DNA from: Pseudomonas sp. M47T1 | GTDB taxonomy: Bacteria; Pseudomonadota; Gammaproteobacteria; Pseudomonadales; Pseudomonadaceae | Assembly (NCBI RefSeq): GCF_000263855.1 | Contig: NZ_AJWX01000005.1 | Location: forward strand, 62,001-126,000 | Direction: 5' to 3' | DNA: 64,000 nucleotides | Shown: positions 17,844 to 27,116 of the stretch, one piece after another | Layout of the letters: every line of letters starts with the position of its first letter | Position numbering within the stretch: the stretch's first letter is position 1 | Position numbers and translations under genes: made by a program | Notes under the pieces: generated by a model | Databases searched by the model: none | The model's input: the letters and a program-made list of their open reading frames with translations, nothing else | What the model was told of the DNA's origin: nothing

Positions 17844-19004
17844 TCAGGCCGACTGGGCCACGCCGGCCGGCGCCCGGAAGTGGCCGTAGCCAACCAGCAC
17901 CAGCCCCGCCAGCGCCAGCAGCCCACCGGCAGGCGCGATCCATTCATAGCCCAGGCCAAGGGTCAGCACCCCACCGCCCAGGGCTGCGCCCAGGCCATTG
18001 CCCAGGTTGAACGCACCGATATTCACCGATGACGCCAGGCCCGGCGCGTCATGGGCCGACTGCATCACCCGGGTTTGTAACACCGGGATCAGGGCGAAGG
18101 CCGACGCGCCCCACAGCACCATCAGCACGGTGGCACTCACTTGCCCTTTCAGCAGCTCGGGCATGCCGAACATCAACACCGCCATCAACACCAAAAACCC
18201 CGCCAGGGTGCCTTCCAGCGAGCGGTTGGCGAGCTTGCCACTGAGGTAATTGCCGGCTGTGAAACCGATCCCAATCATGACCAGCAAAACGGTCACGAAG
18301 GTCGGCGTGGCGTTGATCAGGTGCTGCATCACGGCCGCGATGTAGGTGTACAGCGTAAACATCGCCCCAGCACCCAGCACAGTGGTGAACAAGGCGCGCA
18401 CCACGTCACCGCGCATGAGCACGCGCAGTTCGCGGCGCACGTCCGGCTTCTCGCCGCGCTCACCACGAGGCAGCCACAGGGCCAGCCCCAGCATCGACAA
18501 CGCACCCAGCCCTGCGGTGGCGGCGAATGCCATGCGCCAGCCAATGGCCTGGCCCAGCCAGGTGGCGGCCGGCACGCCGCCGATGTTGGCGATGGTCAGG
18601 CCCATGAACATGGTCGCCACGGCGCCGGCGCGCTTGTCGGCCGGTACCAGGTTGGCCGCCACCACTGAACCGATGCCAAAAAAAGCGCCATGGGCCAGGC
18701 TGGTGAACACCCGCGACAACACCAGGGTGTCGTAACCCGGCGCCAGGGCCGAGAACAGATTGCCCAAGGTGAAAATCGCCATCAACCCCAGCAGCGCGGA
18801 CTTGCGCCGTGCCGGGGCCAGCAGCAGGGTCATCAGCGGCGCGCCCACCATCACGCCAATGGCGTAGGCGCTGATCAACAGGCCGGCCGTGGGAATGGAG
18901 ACATGAACGCCGTCGGCAATCACCGGCAACAGGCCCATGGGCGCGAACTCGGTGGTGCCAATGGCGAACGCCGCCAAGGCCAGTGCAAACAGGATCAACT
19001 TCAT
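17844..19004 (-). CDS. MFS transporter, AraJ/YdhP-like
   Basis: A 386-residue, 12-helix exporter beginning MKLILFALALAAFAIGTTEFAPMGLLPVIADGVHVS, the pattern of the DHA1 AraJ/YdhP/PbuE group. The loop motif APARRKSALLGLM follows helix 2-3. It is divergent from a TetR gene, and three identical-type operators lie between them, so it is the probable repression target. Substrate unknown, likely a toxic compound, sugar or nucleoside. Confidence 0.87.
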   Translation of the reverse strand: MKLILFALALAAFAIGTTEFAPMGLLPVIADGVHVSIPTAGLLISAYAIGVMVGAPLMTLLLAPARRKSALLGLMAIFTLGNLFSALAPGYDTLVLSRVFTSLAHGAFFGIGSVVAANLVPADKRAGAVATMFMGLTIANIGGVPAATWLGQAIGWRMAFAATAGLGALSMLGLALWLPRGERGEKPDVRRELRVLMRGDVVRALFTTVLGAGAMFTLYTYIAAVMQHLINATPTFVTVLLVMIGIGFTAGNYLSGKLANRSLEGTLAGFLVLMAVLMFGMPELLKGQVSATVLMVLWGASAFALIPVLQTRVMQSAHDAPGLASSVNIGAFNLGNGLGAALGGGVLTLGLGYEWIAPAGGLLALAGLVLVGYGHFRAPAGVAQSA

Positions 19005-19035
19005 GGGTGGACCTCCAGGTCGCAGGGGTAAACCA

Positions 19036-19047
19036 TACTCGTGAGTA
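19036..19047. promoter_or_regulatory. TetR operator copy 1 (TACTC-N2-GAGTA)
   Basis: A perfect 12-bp dyad, TACTC-GT-GAGTA, 32 bp upstream of the MFS start codon. It is the first of three copies between the divergent MFS and TetR genes. Confidence 0.72.
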
Positions 19048-19065
19048 GTATTTGCCCAAAGAGGC

Positions 19066-19077
19066 TACTCTTGAGTA
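19066..19077. promoter_or_regulatory. TetR operator copy 2 (TACTC-N2-GAGTA)
   Basis: A perfect 12-bp dyad, TACTC-TT-GAGTA, centred 30 bp from copy 1, so on the same helix face at about three turns. Confidence 0.72.
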
Positions 19078-19081
19078 ACAT

Positions 19082-19093
19082 TACTCACAAGTA
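19082..19093. promoter_or_regulatory. TetR operator copy 3 (TACTC-N2-AAGTA)
   Basis: TACTC-AC-AAGTA, one mismatch from the dyad, centred 16 bp from copy 2 and 28 bp before the TetR start codon. Confidence 0.65.
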
Positions 19094-19121
19094 AAAATTT
19101 CCCGGCCAGTGATCCTCACCC

Positions 19122-19727
19122 ATGCCCAGCCAGCCACCCCGTACCAAGGGCGAACACACCCACGCCCGCTTGCGTGAGGCCGCCGCCGCAGAATTCGCCC
19201 GGCGCGGCTTCCACGCCACCAAGGTCAGCGACATCGTCAAGGCCAGCGGCCTCACCCAGCCCACGTTCTACAGCTACTTCGACAGCAAGGAAGCGGCCTA
19301 CGAAGAACTGGTGGGCGAGTTTCGCCGGCGACTGGAAGCGCTGATCAGCACCATGCTGATCAAGACCGCCATGAACACCGATGAACTGCTGGACAGCGTG
19401 GCGACCAGCTTCCTGCGCTTTTTCGATTTCCTGGCCCAGGACCCGGACCTGACCCAGATCGGCTTTTTCCAGCCGCCAGGCTGCACCCTGACCAAGGCCG
19501 GCATGGCCACGTGGATCGGCAACAACATCGCCAAGGAACAGCAGATTGGCTTGTTTCGCACCGATGTACCGGCGGACATGATCGGCAAGTGCTTTGTCGG
19601 CATGGTCGACCAGATGGCGCGCGAGCCAGTGGATGCCCGGCAGCGGCAGGCCAACGCACGGCATTGCGCATTGCTGCTGTGCGAGGGCTTGTGGACGGGT
19701 GTCGCCGCTGCCGTGGGTGAACCCTGA
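19122..19727 (+). CDS. TetR-family transcriptional regulator
   Basis: A 201-residue TetR protein. The N-terminal HTH reads ARRGFHATKVSDIVKASGLTQPTFYSYFDSKEAAYEELV, followed by a ligand-binding helical domain. It is divergent from the MFS gene and separated by three TACTC-N2-GAGTA dyads that are probably its operators for both promoters. Confidence 0.87.
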   Translation: MPSQPPRTKGEHTHARLREAAAAEFARRGFHATKVSDIVKASGLTQPTFYSYFDSKEAAYEELVGEFRRRLEALISTMLIKTAMNTDELLDSVATSFLRFFDFLAQDPDLTQIGFFQPPGCTLTKAGMATWIGNNIAKEQQIGLFRTDVPADMIGKCFVGMVDQMAREPVDARQRQANARHCALLLCEGLWTGVAAAVGEP

Positions 19728-19905
19728 ACGCTTGAGGCACAGGGCCAGCGCAGCCTTGCGGCAGCAGCTGCAGTGTCCGCGCAAGACGGTGGCCCCAACA
19801 ACCAAGCGTGCAAAGGCTGTATATCCATACATATTTTGCTTGCCTGACGCGCCCGCTTTGCCCATGCTATGGGCTTCGCCCCGCTGCTGAAGACCGACCA
19901 CGGCC

Positions 19906-21849
19906 ATGCGCCTCTACCTCTGCGAAAAGCCCTCCCAGGCCAAGGATATTGCCAAGGTGCTCGGCGCCAACCGGCGCGGTGACGGCTGCTGGATGGGCAC
20001 GGACGTGACGGTGACCTGGTGCATCGGCCACCTGCTGGAAACCGCGCCGCCCGACGCCTACGACGAGCGCTACAAGCGCTGGGTACTGGCCGACCTGCCG
20101 ATCATTCCGGACAAATGGAAGATGCTGGTCAAGCCCAAGACCGCCAGCCAGTTCAAGGCGGTCAAGCGGCTGCTGGGCGAAGCGCGGGAACTGGTGATTG
20201 CCACCGACGCCGACCGCGAAGGCGAAATGATTGCCCGCGAGCTGCTGGAGCACTGCCGCTACCGTGGCCCGGTCCAGCGCCTGTGGCTCTCGGCACTCGA
20301 CGACGCCTCCATCCGCAAGGCCCTGGCAGCCCTCAAGCCTGGAGCGGAAACCTTCAGCCTCTACCACTCGGCCCTGGGCCGGTCGCGCGCCGACTGGCTG
20401 ATCGGCATGAACATGAGCCGCCTGTTCACCTTGCTGGGTCGCCAGTCCGGCTACCAGGGCGTGCTGCCTGTGGGCAGGGTACAAACCCCCACCTTGCGCC
20501 TGGTGGTGGACCGTGACCGCAGCATCGCCGCCTTCGTGCCCGCGCCGTTCTGGGCCATCGACGTGCGGCTTGACCCACGCGGCCTGCCCTTCATCGCCCA
20601 ATGGTGCCCGCCCAACGACCACTGCGACGATCAAGGCCGCTGCGTGAACCCGTCCGTGGCTCAGGCGGCCGCCGATGCACTGCGTACCGCCAGCGTCGCC
20701 AGGCTGGCGAAACTGCGCACCGAACGCATGGGTGAAGCAGCGCCACTGCCCTTCGACCTGGGCACGCTGCAGGAAGTGTGCTCGAAAAAGCTTGGGCTGG
20801 GCGCCCAGGAAACCCTGGACATCGCCCAGGCGCTGTACGAGCAGTACAAAATCATCACCTACCCGCGCAGTGACTGCGGCTACCTGCCCAACAGCCAGCA
20901 CGCCGAGGCACCGTCGATCCTCGCCGCCCTGGGCCGCGCCGACCCTGCCCTGGCCGGGCTGATGCCACACATCGACGCCAGCCGGCGCTCACGCGCCTGG
21001 AACGACGCCAAGGTCAGCGCCCACCACGGCATCATTCCCACGGCCGCCGGCACCGACCTGGGCCGCCTGGGCGGCAAGCAACGCGCGGTGTACACACTGA
21101 TACGCGCCCGCTACCTGGCGCAGTTCCTGCCCAACCACGAGTACGACCGCACCCAGGCCGACTTCGACTGCGCCGGCCAGCGCCTGCGCGCCGTGGGCAA
21201 GCGCATCGTCGAGCCCGGTTGGCGGCGAGCGCTGCCTGAGGCGCTTACACCGGCCAAGGGGCGCGAAGCCCCTGCCCCCCAAGCACTGCCGGCCTTGCAC
21301 GAAGGGCAGGACTACGATGTGGGTGAAACCACCCTCAAGGACCTGTGGACCCAACCGCCAAAACCCTTCACCGAAGGCGACCTGATCAAGGCCATGAAGA
21401 ACGTCGCCAAGCTGGTGGACGACCCGCGCCTGAAACAGAAGCTCAAGGACACCACCGGCATTGGCACCGAAGCCACCCGGGCGGGCATCATCCAGGGCCT
21501 GATAGACCGGGGTTACCTGAGCAAGAACGGCAAGGCGCTCAATGCCACGCCTGCGGCCTTCAGCCTGATCGACGCCGTGCCCCGGGCCATTGCCGACCCC
21601 GGCACCACGGCCATCTGGGAGCAGGCACTGGACATGGTGCAAAGCGGTGAAATGAGCCTGGAAGAATTCGTCGCCAAGCAATCGGCGTGGATGAGCCGTC
21701 AGGTAGAACGCTGCGCCGGGCTTAGCCTGACCATCAGCGGCCCCGCCAGCCCGCCGGGCCAGGGCGCGCCCTGGAAGAAGAAACGCAAGCCCGCCGCGCG
21801 CAAGGGCACCGCGCCGCGCACGCGCAAACCCAAGGCAGCGGCCACCTGA
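19906..21849 (+). CDS. topB: DNA topoisomerase III
   Basis: A 647-residue type IA topoisomerase. The TOPRIM domain has E7 (LCEKPSQA) and D101-x-D103-x-E105 (ATDADREGE). The catalytic tyrosine is Y319 in IITYPRSDCGYL, and conserved GRVQTPTL is at about 190-197. It relaxes and decatenates DNA. The last 50 residues are Lys/Arg/Ala/Pro-rich (KKKRKPAARKG...), a basic tail that replaces the zinc fingers of topoisomerase I and probably adds DNA affinity. A partial REP-like repeat lies just upstream (about 19745-19775). Confidence 0.95.
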   Translation: MRLYLCEKPSQAKDIAKVLGANRRGDGCWMGTDVTVTWCIGHLLETAPPDAYDERYKRWVLADLPIIPDKWKMLVKPKTASQFKAVKRLLGEARELVIATDADREGEMIARELLEHCRYRGPVQRLWLSALDDASIRKALAALKPGAETFSLYHSALGRSRADWLIGMNMSRLFTLLGRQSGYQGVLPVGRVQTPTLRLVVDRDRSIAAFVPAPFWAIDVRLDPRGLPFIAQWCPPNDHCDDQGRCVNPSVAQAAADALRTASVARLAKLRTERMGEAAPLPFDLGTLQEVCSKKLGLGAQETLDIAQALYEQYKIITYPRSDCGYLPNSQHAEAPSILAALGRADPALAGLMPHIDASRRSRAWNDAKVSAHHGIIPTAAGTDLGRLGGKQRAVYTLIRARYLAQFLPNHEYDRTQADFDCAGQRLRAVGKRIVEPGWRRALPEALTPAKGREAPAPQALPALHEGQDYDVGETTLKDLWTQPPKPFTEGDLIKAMKNVAKLVDDPRLKQKLKDTTGIGTEATRAGIIQGLIDRGYLSKNGKALNATPAAFSLIDAVPRAIADPGTTAIWEQALDMVQSGEMSLEEFVAKQSAWMSRQVERCAGLSLTISGPASPPGQGAPWKKKRKPAARKGTAPRTRKPKAAAT

Positions 21850-21905
21850 AAGCAGGCGAAACTGCTATCGTCGTGCCCCTGGATAACGGAAAGGAAACCC
21901 TGAGA

Positions 21906-22388
21906 ATGCTTGAGTTCATTGGCCTGTCGGTCGTTTTCGGTGCAGGCGCCACAGCGCTGCTGGACGTGTGGAACCTGCTGTTGAACAAACTGTTCGGCTT
22001 GCCCACGCCGCCGTGGCACTTTGTAGGGCGCTGGTTTGCCGGCCTGCCGCGCGGGCATTTCGTACATCGCAAAGGCATTGCCTCGTCCGCCCCGGTGCAC
22101 AATGAACTGGCTATCGGCTGGGTCATGCACTACGTCACCGGCATGGTCTTCGCCGCCGCGCTGCTGTTGATCTGGGGCCTGGGCTGGGCCGTGCAACCTA
22201 CCTTCGCGCCTGCATTGATCGTGGGCATTGTCACCGTGGGCGCTGGCTGGTTCATCCTGCAACCGGGCATGGGTGTTGGCATCGCGTGTTCAGGCGCGCC
22301 CAAACCGGCGCTGGCGCGGCTGTTGAATGTGGTAGGTCATATAGTCTTCGCCGTCGGCCTGTACGGTACCGCCCGCCTGCTGGCGTGA
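21906..22388 (+). CDS. DUF2938-family membrane protein
   Basis: A 160-residue protein with four predicted membrane segments (FIGLSVVFGAGATALLDVW, GMVFAAALLLIWGLGW, ALIVGIVTVGAGWFI, VVGHIVFAVGLYG). The conserved PRGHFVHRKG and NELAIGWVMHYVTG segments fit DUF2938. The ATG at 21906 is preceded by AAGGAA. Function unknown. Confidence 0.75.
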   Translation: MLEFIGLSVVFGAGATALLDVWNLLLNKLFGLPTPPWHFVGRWFAGLPRGHFVHRKGIASSAPVHNELAIGWVMHYVTGMVFAAALLLIWGLGWAVQPTFAPALIVGIVTVGAGWFILQPGMGVGIACSGAPKPALARLLNVVGHIVFAVGLYGTARLLA

Positions 22389-22423
22389 GCCTGCACGTAT
22401 TGCGCCGCTACAAAAACCTCGCA

Positions 22424-22500
22424 GGCGCTGCCGTCAGGCGGCGAAAAGGTGCGCAGCACCTTCAGCCTGCGGCGGCTCCTACAGGGTCGCCACGCAGGTG
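22424..22500 (+). repeat. Dispersed repeat copy with hairpin
   Basis: The first 32 bases (22424-22455) match 27117-27148 at 28 positions, sharing GGCGCTGCC and GCGAAAAGGT. Inside, AAGGTGC (22446-22452) pairs with GCACCTT (22456-22462) and CAGGC (22435-22439) with GCCTG (22465-22469). It lies between convergent genes. Confidence 0.6.
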
Positions 22501-22511
22501 CAAGGCTGCCG

Positions 22512-23237
22512 TCATTGTACCGGCAGGAAATTGAGGAACAGCAGGCTTTGCGCGTAATTCAGACCCATGCGTCTATATCGCTCGTCGAGCATCTGCGTCA
22601 CCAGGTCGAGCCGCGCCACGATCTTGCCGAACTCGGTGGCGAAACTCAGGTTGCTGCCTTCCTCGGAAATGGCGTTGGAAAACAGCAACGGCTCGCCCTG
22701 GGCATCCTGGCGCTGGCTGAGCAGCCAGGTGGCCTTCTCGATGTTGCGCGCCGCGTTGTTGATGAACGTTGGGTTAAGGTTGTCGGTCATGTAGAACGTC
22801 AGCCGATTTCCGTGCGCCGTCACCAGCATGCTGCCGATGGCGTAGATGAACGCCCCCACGCGGTCGCCCAGAAACTCGGGACTCATGGCGTAGCTCAGCG
22901 CGGCCAGGTCCTTGCGGCCACCCAGTTGCGGCAACGGGTGTTGCTGCTCAATGGCCAGGCGCACCTGTTGTTCGGCCGTGGCGGCATCGACAAAGCCGGA
23001 ACGCTTCAACTGCGCGGGGTTGCGCAGGTACAGCTTGTTCATCAGCACGTAGAGGCTTTGCAGGTTATCGTGCATGGCCAGCGTGGCCATGCGGTCCACG
23101 CTGGTCTGGAAGAATTCATCGGGCTTGCCGTTGCTGATCTGCGTGGCAATGTCTTGCCCGGTCTGCCGGCTGCAGCCCTGCAGCGCACACAGCAGCGTCA
23201 GGGCCGGCAACAGCAGGTAGGGAAATACGCGAAACAT
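22512..23237 (-). CDS. Putative lipoprotein of unknown function
   Basis: A 241-residue protein with a type II signal peptide (MFRVFPYLLLPALTLLCALQGC; Cys22 is the lipidation residue). The rest is mostly helical and shows no domain I recognise. Repeated polar helices (DEFFQTSVDRMATLAMHD, FINNAARNIEKATWLLSQRQD) suggest a periplasmic helical bundle. The residue after Cys is Ser, which would favour outer-membrane sorting by Lol rules. It stands alone between two plus-strand genes. Confidence 0.72.
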   Translation of the reverse strand: MFRVFPYLLLPALTLLCALQGCSRQTGQDIATQISNGKPDEFFQTSVDRMATLAMHDNLQSLYVLMNKLYLRNPAQLKRSGFVDAATAEQQVRLAIEQQHPLPQLGGRKDLAALSYAMSPEFLGDRVGAFIYAIGSMLVTAHGNRLTFYMTDNLNPTFINNAARNIEKATWLLSQRQDAQGEPLLFSNAISEEGSNLSFATEFGKIVARLDLVTQMLDERYRRMGLNYAQSLLFLNFLPVQ

Positions 23238-23430
23238 TGGAATCTTCGGGCCTGGGAGGGGGTGAAAACCACGGCGGTGCCGCAGGCGAGCGATCTATAG
23301 AGGGGCAAATCGGGAAAAAGTGCGATCACCCGGCAATTGGTCGGGATTCACACATTGGTCATGACCAGGGCTTTGTGAATGGCCCCGCACCCGGTACCCT
23401 CTGCGCTCATGCCCATCCAGGACCACGCCC

Positions 23431-23721
23431 TTGATTCCGCTGCACACCCTGCCGGTGCTCGACCCCACTGCCACCTGCGACACCTGCGCCGCCAAATGCT
23501 GCCGCCTGGAAGTGATGCTGATCACCGACACCGGGGTGCCCGAGCGCTTCATCGACACCGATGACTGGGGCTCGCAAACCATGGCGCGGCTGGACGACGG
23601 CTGGTGCGCGGCACTGGACCGACGCACCATGAGTTGCAGCATCTACCGGCAACGACCATTGATTTGCCGTGAGTTCGAAATGGGCGGCAGTGACTGCCTG
23701 GAAGAACGCCTGGCGCCCTGA
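23431..23721 (+). CDS. YkgJ-type cysteine-cluster protein
   Basis: A 96-residue protein with the cluster CDTCAAKCC near the N-terminus, further Cys residues (GWCAAL, MSCSIYRQRPLICREF) and GGSDC, the pattern of the YkgJ/CxxCxxCC family thought to bind zinc or an iron-sulfur cluster. The start is probably the TTG at 23431, with AGGA at 23419-23422. No ATG is in frame upstream. Function unknown. Confidence 0.75.
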   Translation: MIPLHTLPVLDPTATCDTCAAKCCRLEVMLITDTGVPERFIDTDDWGSQTMARLDDGWCAALDRRTMSCSIYRQRPLICREFEMGGSDCLEERLAP

Positions 23722-23734
23722 CCGCCCGCCTGCC

Positions 23735-24481
23735 TCACACCATGGCTCGACGACCTGGCCGCACGAAGGCCAGCGATGAGCGGATACGCCCGGCCAGCGA
23801 ACTGGCGCCGTGCAGGTTGTCATAATGGAACACCGCCGTGGCACGGATGCCGCCAGGGTCGGCGGGCAGGTTGGTGTGCAGCGATCGGTAGCCCCAGAAC
23901 AGGTACATATTGCCCGGCTCCATCGCCACCTGGGTGAAACGGTTGCTGCCTTGCTGATATGCCTTGATCAAGTGGCGTTGGGACCAGCGGTTGTCAACCT
24001 TAAGCTTGTCGATCAGGTTCATGGCGTAGGTGCCGCGCAGCGGCCGCTTGCTGGGCAGCATCAACAGGTCGCCCTTCTCGCCCTCGGGCATGCACACCGG
24101 CATGATCGTGGTGAGCACGAACGAGTCGTAGTGGAAAATCATCGACTCGCGGTGGCCACTGTCCCCTACCAGGCAGCGCAGCACTTGGTGCAAACCATCG
24201 TCGTTGGCCGCACGGCCGGTCGCCTGGGTGACCACGCGGCGGCACAGGTCCAGGAACACCGGCGACCGGCCCCACTCATACAACAGGGAGCCCGTCACGG
24301 CCTGGTGACCGGTAAGCGCCACGTAGCGGTTGCCCGCCTCGGCAACCGATCGCTCGACCAACGCCTGCACCTCGGCAAGCTCCGCCGGGCTCGCCCAGTT
24401 GGGCAATACCGCATAGCCCTGCCGGTCTATGGAGGCAGCCAACGCCTTGATTTGTTCATCACTGAAACTTGAGTATTCCAT
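23735..24481 (-). CDS. PhyH-like Fe(II)/2-oxoglutarate dioxygenase family protein
   Basis: A 248-residue protein with the dioxygenase facial triad in order: H117-x-D119 in IFHYDSF and H202 in YRSLHTN, plus R213 in GGIRATAVFHYD as the 2-oxoglutarate anchor. ATG codons occur at 24487 and 24481. GGGGAG lies directly against the first and six bases from the second, so 24481 is chosen. Substrate unknown, and no pathway genes are adjacent. It could be a biosynthetic tailoring enzyme. Confidence 0.68.
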   Translation of the reverse strand: MEYSSFSDEQIKALAASIDRQGYAVLPNWASPAELAEVQALVERSVAEAGNRYVALTGHQAVTGSLLYEWGRSPVFLDLCRRVVTQATGRAANDDGLHQVLRCLVGDSGHRESMIFHYDSFVLTTIMPVCMPEGEKGDLLMLPSKRPLRGTYAMNLIDKLKVDNRWSQRHLIKAYQQGSNRFTQVAMEPGNMYLFWGYRSLHTNLPADPGGIRATAVFHYDNLHGASSLAGRIRSSLAFVRPGRRAMV

Positions 24482-24829
24482 GCTCATCTCCCCAACTCTG
24501 TTTTGACCCAAGGTTGTTAGAAGCTCCGGTTTCGAACAGCCAGCCGCGTGCCGCCTGACAAAGGCAGCACACAGGCAGGTTCGTCAAAACGGGCGTTTAC
24601 AGGACAATGCGTCGATGGTGTTGCCACCCACGGCGGATGCAGTGTCGGCGTGCCCCTGTGGCAGCCGGTGCTTGCGAAAAGCACGCAGCTGGGGACTGAG
24701 AGGAGATTAGCAGCGGTTATCAATTGCACCTAAGAAAGCTGAGCAAATATTCATACCGGCCGTCGACTTAGCTTCACTGATGAGGAAACGGTGAATAATC
24801 GTCGGAAAACTGTCAGGGCATGGCACGCC
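24482..24829. other. Gene-free gap
   Basis: These 348 bp lie upstream of the PhyH-like gene and downstream of the CoA-transferase gene, both on the minus strand. I see no convincing small gene. The only structure noted is a weak hairpin GTGCTT-N5-AAGCAC at 24668-24684, without a T-run. The part next to 24482 should contain the PhyH-gene promoter. Confidence 0.5.
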
Positions 24830-26023
24830 TCACTGCACCACCCCCGCCTCGCGCAAGCGACGAATCTGTTCCTCGTCCAACCCCAACCCGCGCAGCACAC
24901 TGTCGGTGTGAGCCCCCAGTGCCGGGCCCTGCCAGCGCACTTCGCCCGGTGTGTCGGATAACGTGGGGACGATGCCGGGCATTTTCACCTGCGCACCGCC
25001 AGGCAGTTGCGCCGTCAATAACATGCCACGAGCCTGGAAGTGCGGATCGCTGACGATGTCGGCTACCGAGTAGATTCGCCCCGCCGGCACCTCAGCCGCT
25101 TCCAGGGCAGCGAGAATATGCGCGACGCCGTGGCTCGAACTCCAGGCGCTGATAGCCTCGTCCAACAACCCGCTCTGGGCCGCGCGGCCGTCGTTGTGTG
25201 CGAACGCGGGCGCGCGGCCCAGGTCATCACGGCCGATGGCGCTCATCAGGCGTTTGAAAATGGGGTCACTGTTACCGGCTATCACCACATAGGCACCGTC
25301 GGCCGACGGGTAGGTATTGGACGGCGCGATACCGGGCAAGGCACCGCCGCTGCGCTCGCGCACATGGCCAAAGTGGTCGTATTCGGGTACCAGGCTTTCC
25401 ATGACGTTGAATACGCTTTCCACCAATGACACATCGACGATCTGGCCATCGCCCTGGCCGGTCTTCACCCGCAACAGCGACATTAGCGCGCCCATCACCG
25501 CGTGCATCGAGGCCAGCGAGTCGCCCAGGCTGACACCCATCCGCGCAGGGGCGGAGTCCGGGTGGCCGGTGGTGTAGCGGATGCCGCCCATGGCCTCGCC
25601 GATGGCACCAAAGCCGGGGCGGTCGCGGTAAGGCCCGGTTTGCCCGTAGCCTGAGATGCGTACCAGGGTCAGCCCGGGATTGAGCGCATGCAGCACGTCC
25701 CAGCCCAGCCCCAGTTTCTCCAGGGCACCGGGGCGCAGGTTCTCGATGACGACGTCGGTGTCCCGCGCCAGTTGCTTGATGATGTCCACGCCTTCGGGCG
25801 ATTTCAGGTTCAACGCCAGGGACTGCTTGTTGCGGGACTGCAGGTACCACCACAGCGACGTGCCTTCGTACAGCTTGCGCCACTTGCGCAGCGGGTCGCC
25901 CTGCCCCATGGATTCGACCTTGATGACCTGGGCGCCGAACTCGCCCATCAGCCGCGCGGCAAAGGGCGCCGCGATCAGCGTGCCGATTTCGAGCACCTTG
26001 ATACCACTGAGCGGACCGGACAT
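24830..26023 (-). CDS. CaiB/BaiF-family CoA-transferase
   Basis: A 397-residue family III CoA-transferase starting MSGPLSGIKVLEIGTLIAAPFAARLMGEFGAQVIKVE. The catalytic aspartate is probably D168 (MGVSLGDSLASMHA), and GYGQTGPYRDRPGF is the usual CoA-site segment. It should move CoA between carboxylic acids through an aspartyl-CoA intermediate. The neighbouring genes do not identify the acid. No acyl-CoA dehydrogenase or lyase is adjacent. Confidence 0.87.
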   Translation of the reverse strand: MSGPLSGIKVLEIGTLIAAPFAARLMGEFGAQVIKVESMGQGDPLRKWRKLYEGTSLWWYLQSRNKQSLALNLKSPEGVDIIKQLARDTDVVIENLRPGALEKLGLGWDVLHALNPGLTLVRISGYGQTGPYRDRPGFGAIGEAMGGIRYTTGHPDSAPARMGVSLGDSLASMHAVMGALMSLLRVKTGQGDGQIVDVSLVESVFNVMESLVPEYDHFGHVRERSGGALPGIAPSNTYPSADGAYVVIAGNSDPIFKRLMSAIGRDDLGRAPAFAHNDGRAAQSGLLDEAISAWSSSHGVAHILAALEAAEVPAGRIYSVADIVSDPHFQARGMLLTAQLPGGAQVKMPGIVPTLSDTPGEVRWQGPALGAHTDSVLRGLGLDEEQIRRLREAGVVQ

Positions 26024-26263
26024 GGGGCAGGCCTCTTGTTGTTGGAAGGTTCAGCGTAGTTGCTCAGGCCCGCGTGGCGCTCAGGGTGTAGCACATGGGC
26101 AGTTGAACGGCCCGGCCCTCATAGCGATGCCCTGGACTGGGCGCATTGTTTCAAAAATGGTCCGAAACCGTCGCAGGATCAGGCAAAAGCGCAAGAGTTT
26201 TGGTACTACGCAAGCTGGCCAGGCAGGTCTAGCCTTGGTACTCCCCTCTCAAGGAGCCCGGCC

Positions 26264-27094
26264 ATGACTACCAAAACCTTTTTGATCACCGGCGTCAGTT
26301 CCGGCTTTGGACGCGCCTTCGCCCAGGCGGCCTTGGCCGCCGGGCATACCGTGATCGGCACGCTGCGCTCGGCGGCCGCCGTGGCCGAGTTTGAGCAGCT
26401 GCACCCCAGTAACGCCCATGGCGTGCTGCTGGACGTCAGCGACTTCGCCGCCATAGAGCCGGCCATCAATACCCTGCTCGCCCGCCACGGCGCCATCGAC
26501 GTGCTGGTCAACAACGCCGGCTACGGCCACGAAGGCACCTTGGAGGAATCACCGCTGGAAGAACTGCAACGCCAGTTCGACGTCAACGTCTACGGCGCCG
26601 TGGCCATGATCAAGGCCGTGTTGCCGGGCATGCGCGAGCGGCGCAGCGGGCACATCATCAACATCACCTCCATGGGCGGCATGATGACCCTGCCGGGCAT
26701 TTCCTACTACCACGGCAGTAAGTTCGCTTTGGAAGGCATTTCCGAATCCCTGGCCCAGGAAGTGGAGCCTCTGGGCGTCAAGGTGACCGCCGTGGCACCG
26801 GGCTCGTTCCGCACCGACTGGGCAGGCCGTTCGATGGTGCGCACGAACCGTTCGATCGCCGACTACGACGCCGTATTCGACCCCATCCGCCAGGCTCGCG
26901 AGGCGCGCAGCGGGCAGCAGCCGGGCGATCCGGACAAGGCGGCGCAGGCGTTGTTGACGCTGGTGAATGCCGAAAAGGCGCCGCGGCATCTGTTGTTGGG
27001 CCAGGATGCGCTGCAACTGGTGCGGGCAAAGCTCAAGGCGCTGGAAGCCGAAATCGAAGCCTGGGAAAAGGTGTCGGCCAGCACCGGGTATTGA
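26264..27094 (+). CDS. Short-chain dehydrogenase/reductase
   Basis: A 276-residue classical SDR with the nucleotide motif TGVSSGFG (10-16), NNAG (83-86), catalytic S136 (NITSMGG) and Y149-x3-K153. The ATG at 26264 follows AAGGAG. A much longer frame open upstream lacks homology. It lies 313 bp before mexE on the same strand, but the gap, a structured repeat and a nod box argue for separate transcription. Substrate unknown. Confidence 0.87.
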   Translation: MTTKTFLITGVSSGFGRAFAQAALAAGHTVIGTLRSAAAVAEFEQLHPSNAHGVLLDVSDFAAIEPAINTLLARHGAIDVLVNNAGYGHEGTLEESPLEELQRQFDVNVYGAVAMIKAVLPGMRERRSGHIINITSMGGMMTLPGISYYHGSKFALEGISESLAQEVEPLGVKVTAVAPGSFRTDWAGRSMVRTNRSIADYDAVFDPIRQAREARSGQQPGDPDKAAQALLTLVNAEKAPRHLLLGQDALQLVRAKLKALEAEIEAWEKVSASTGY

Positions 27095-27116
27095 ACCCGC
27101 CGCCCGTCGTCGTCAA

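Noticed and set aside
24668..24684. Hairpin in the gap upstream of the PhyH-like gene as a terminator
   Set aside because: Only a 6-bp stem with no T-run on either strand.
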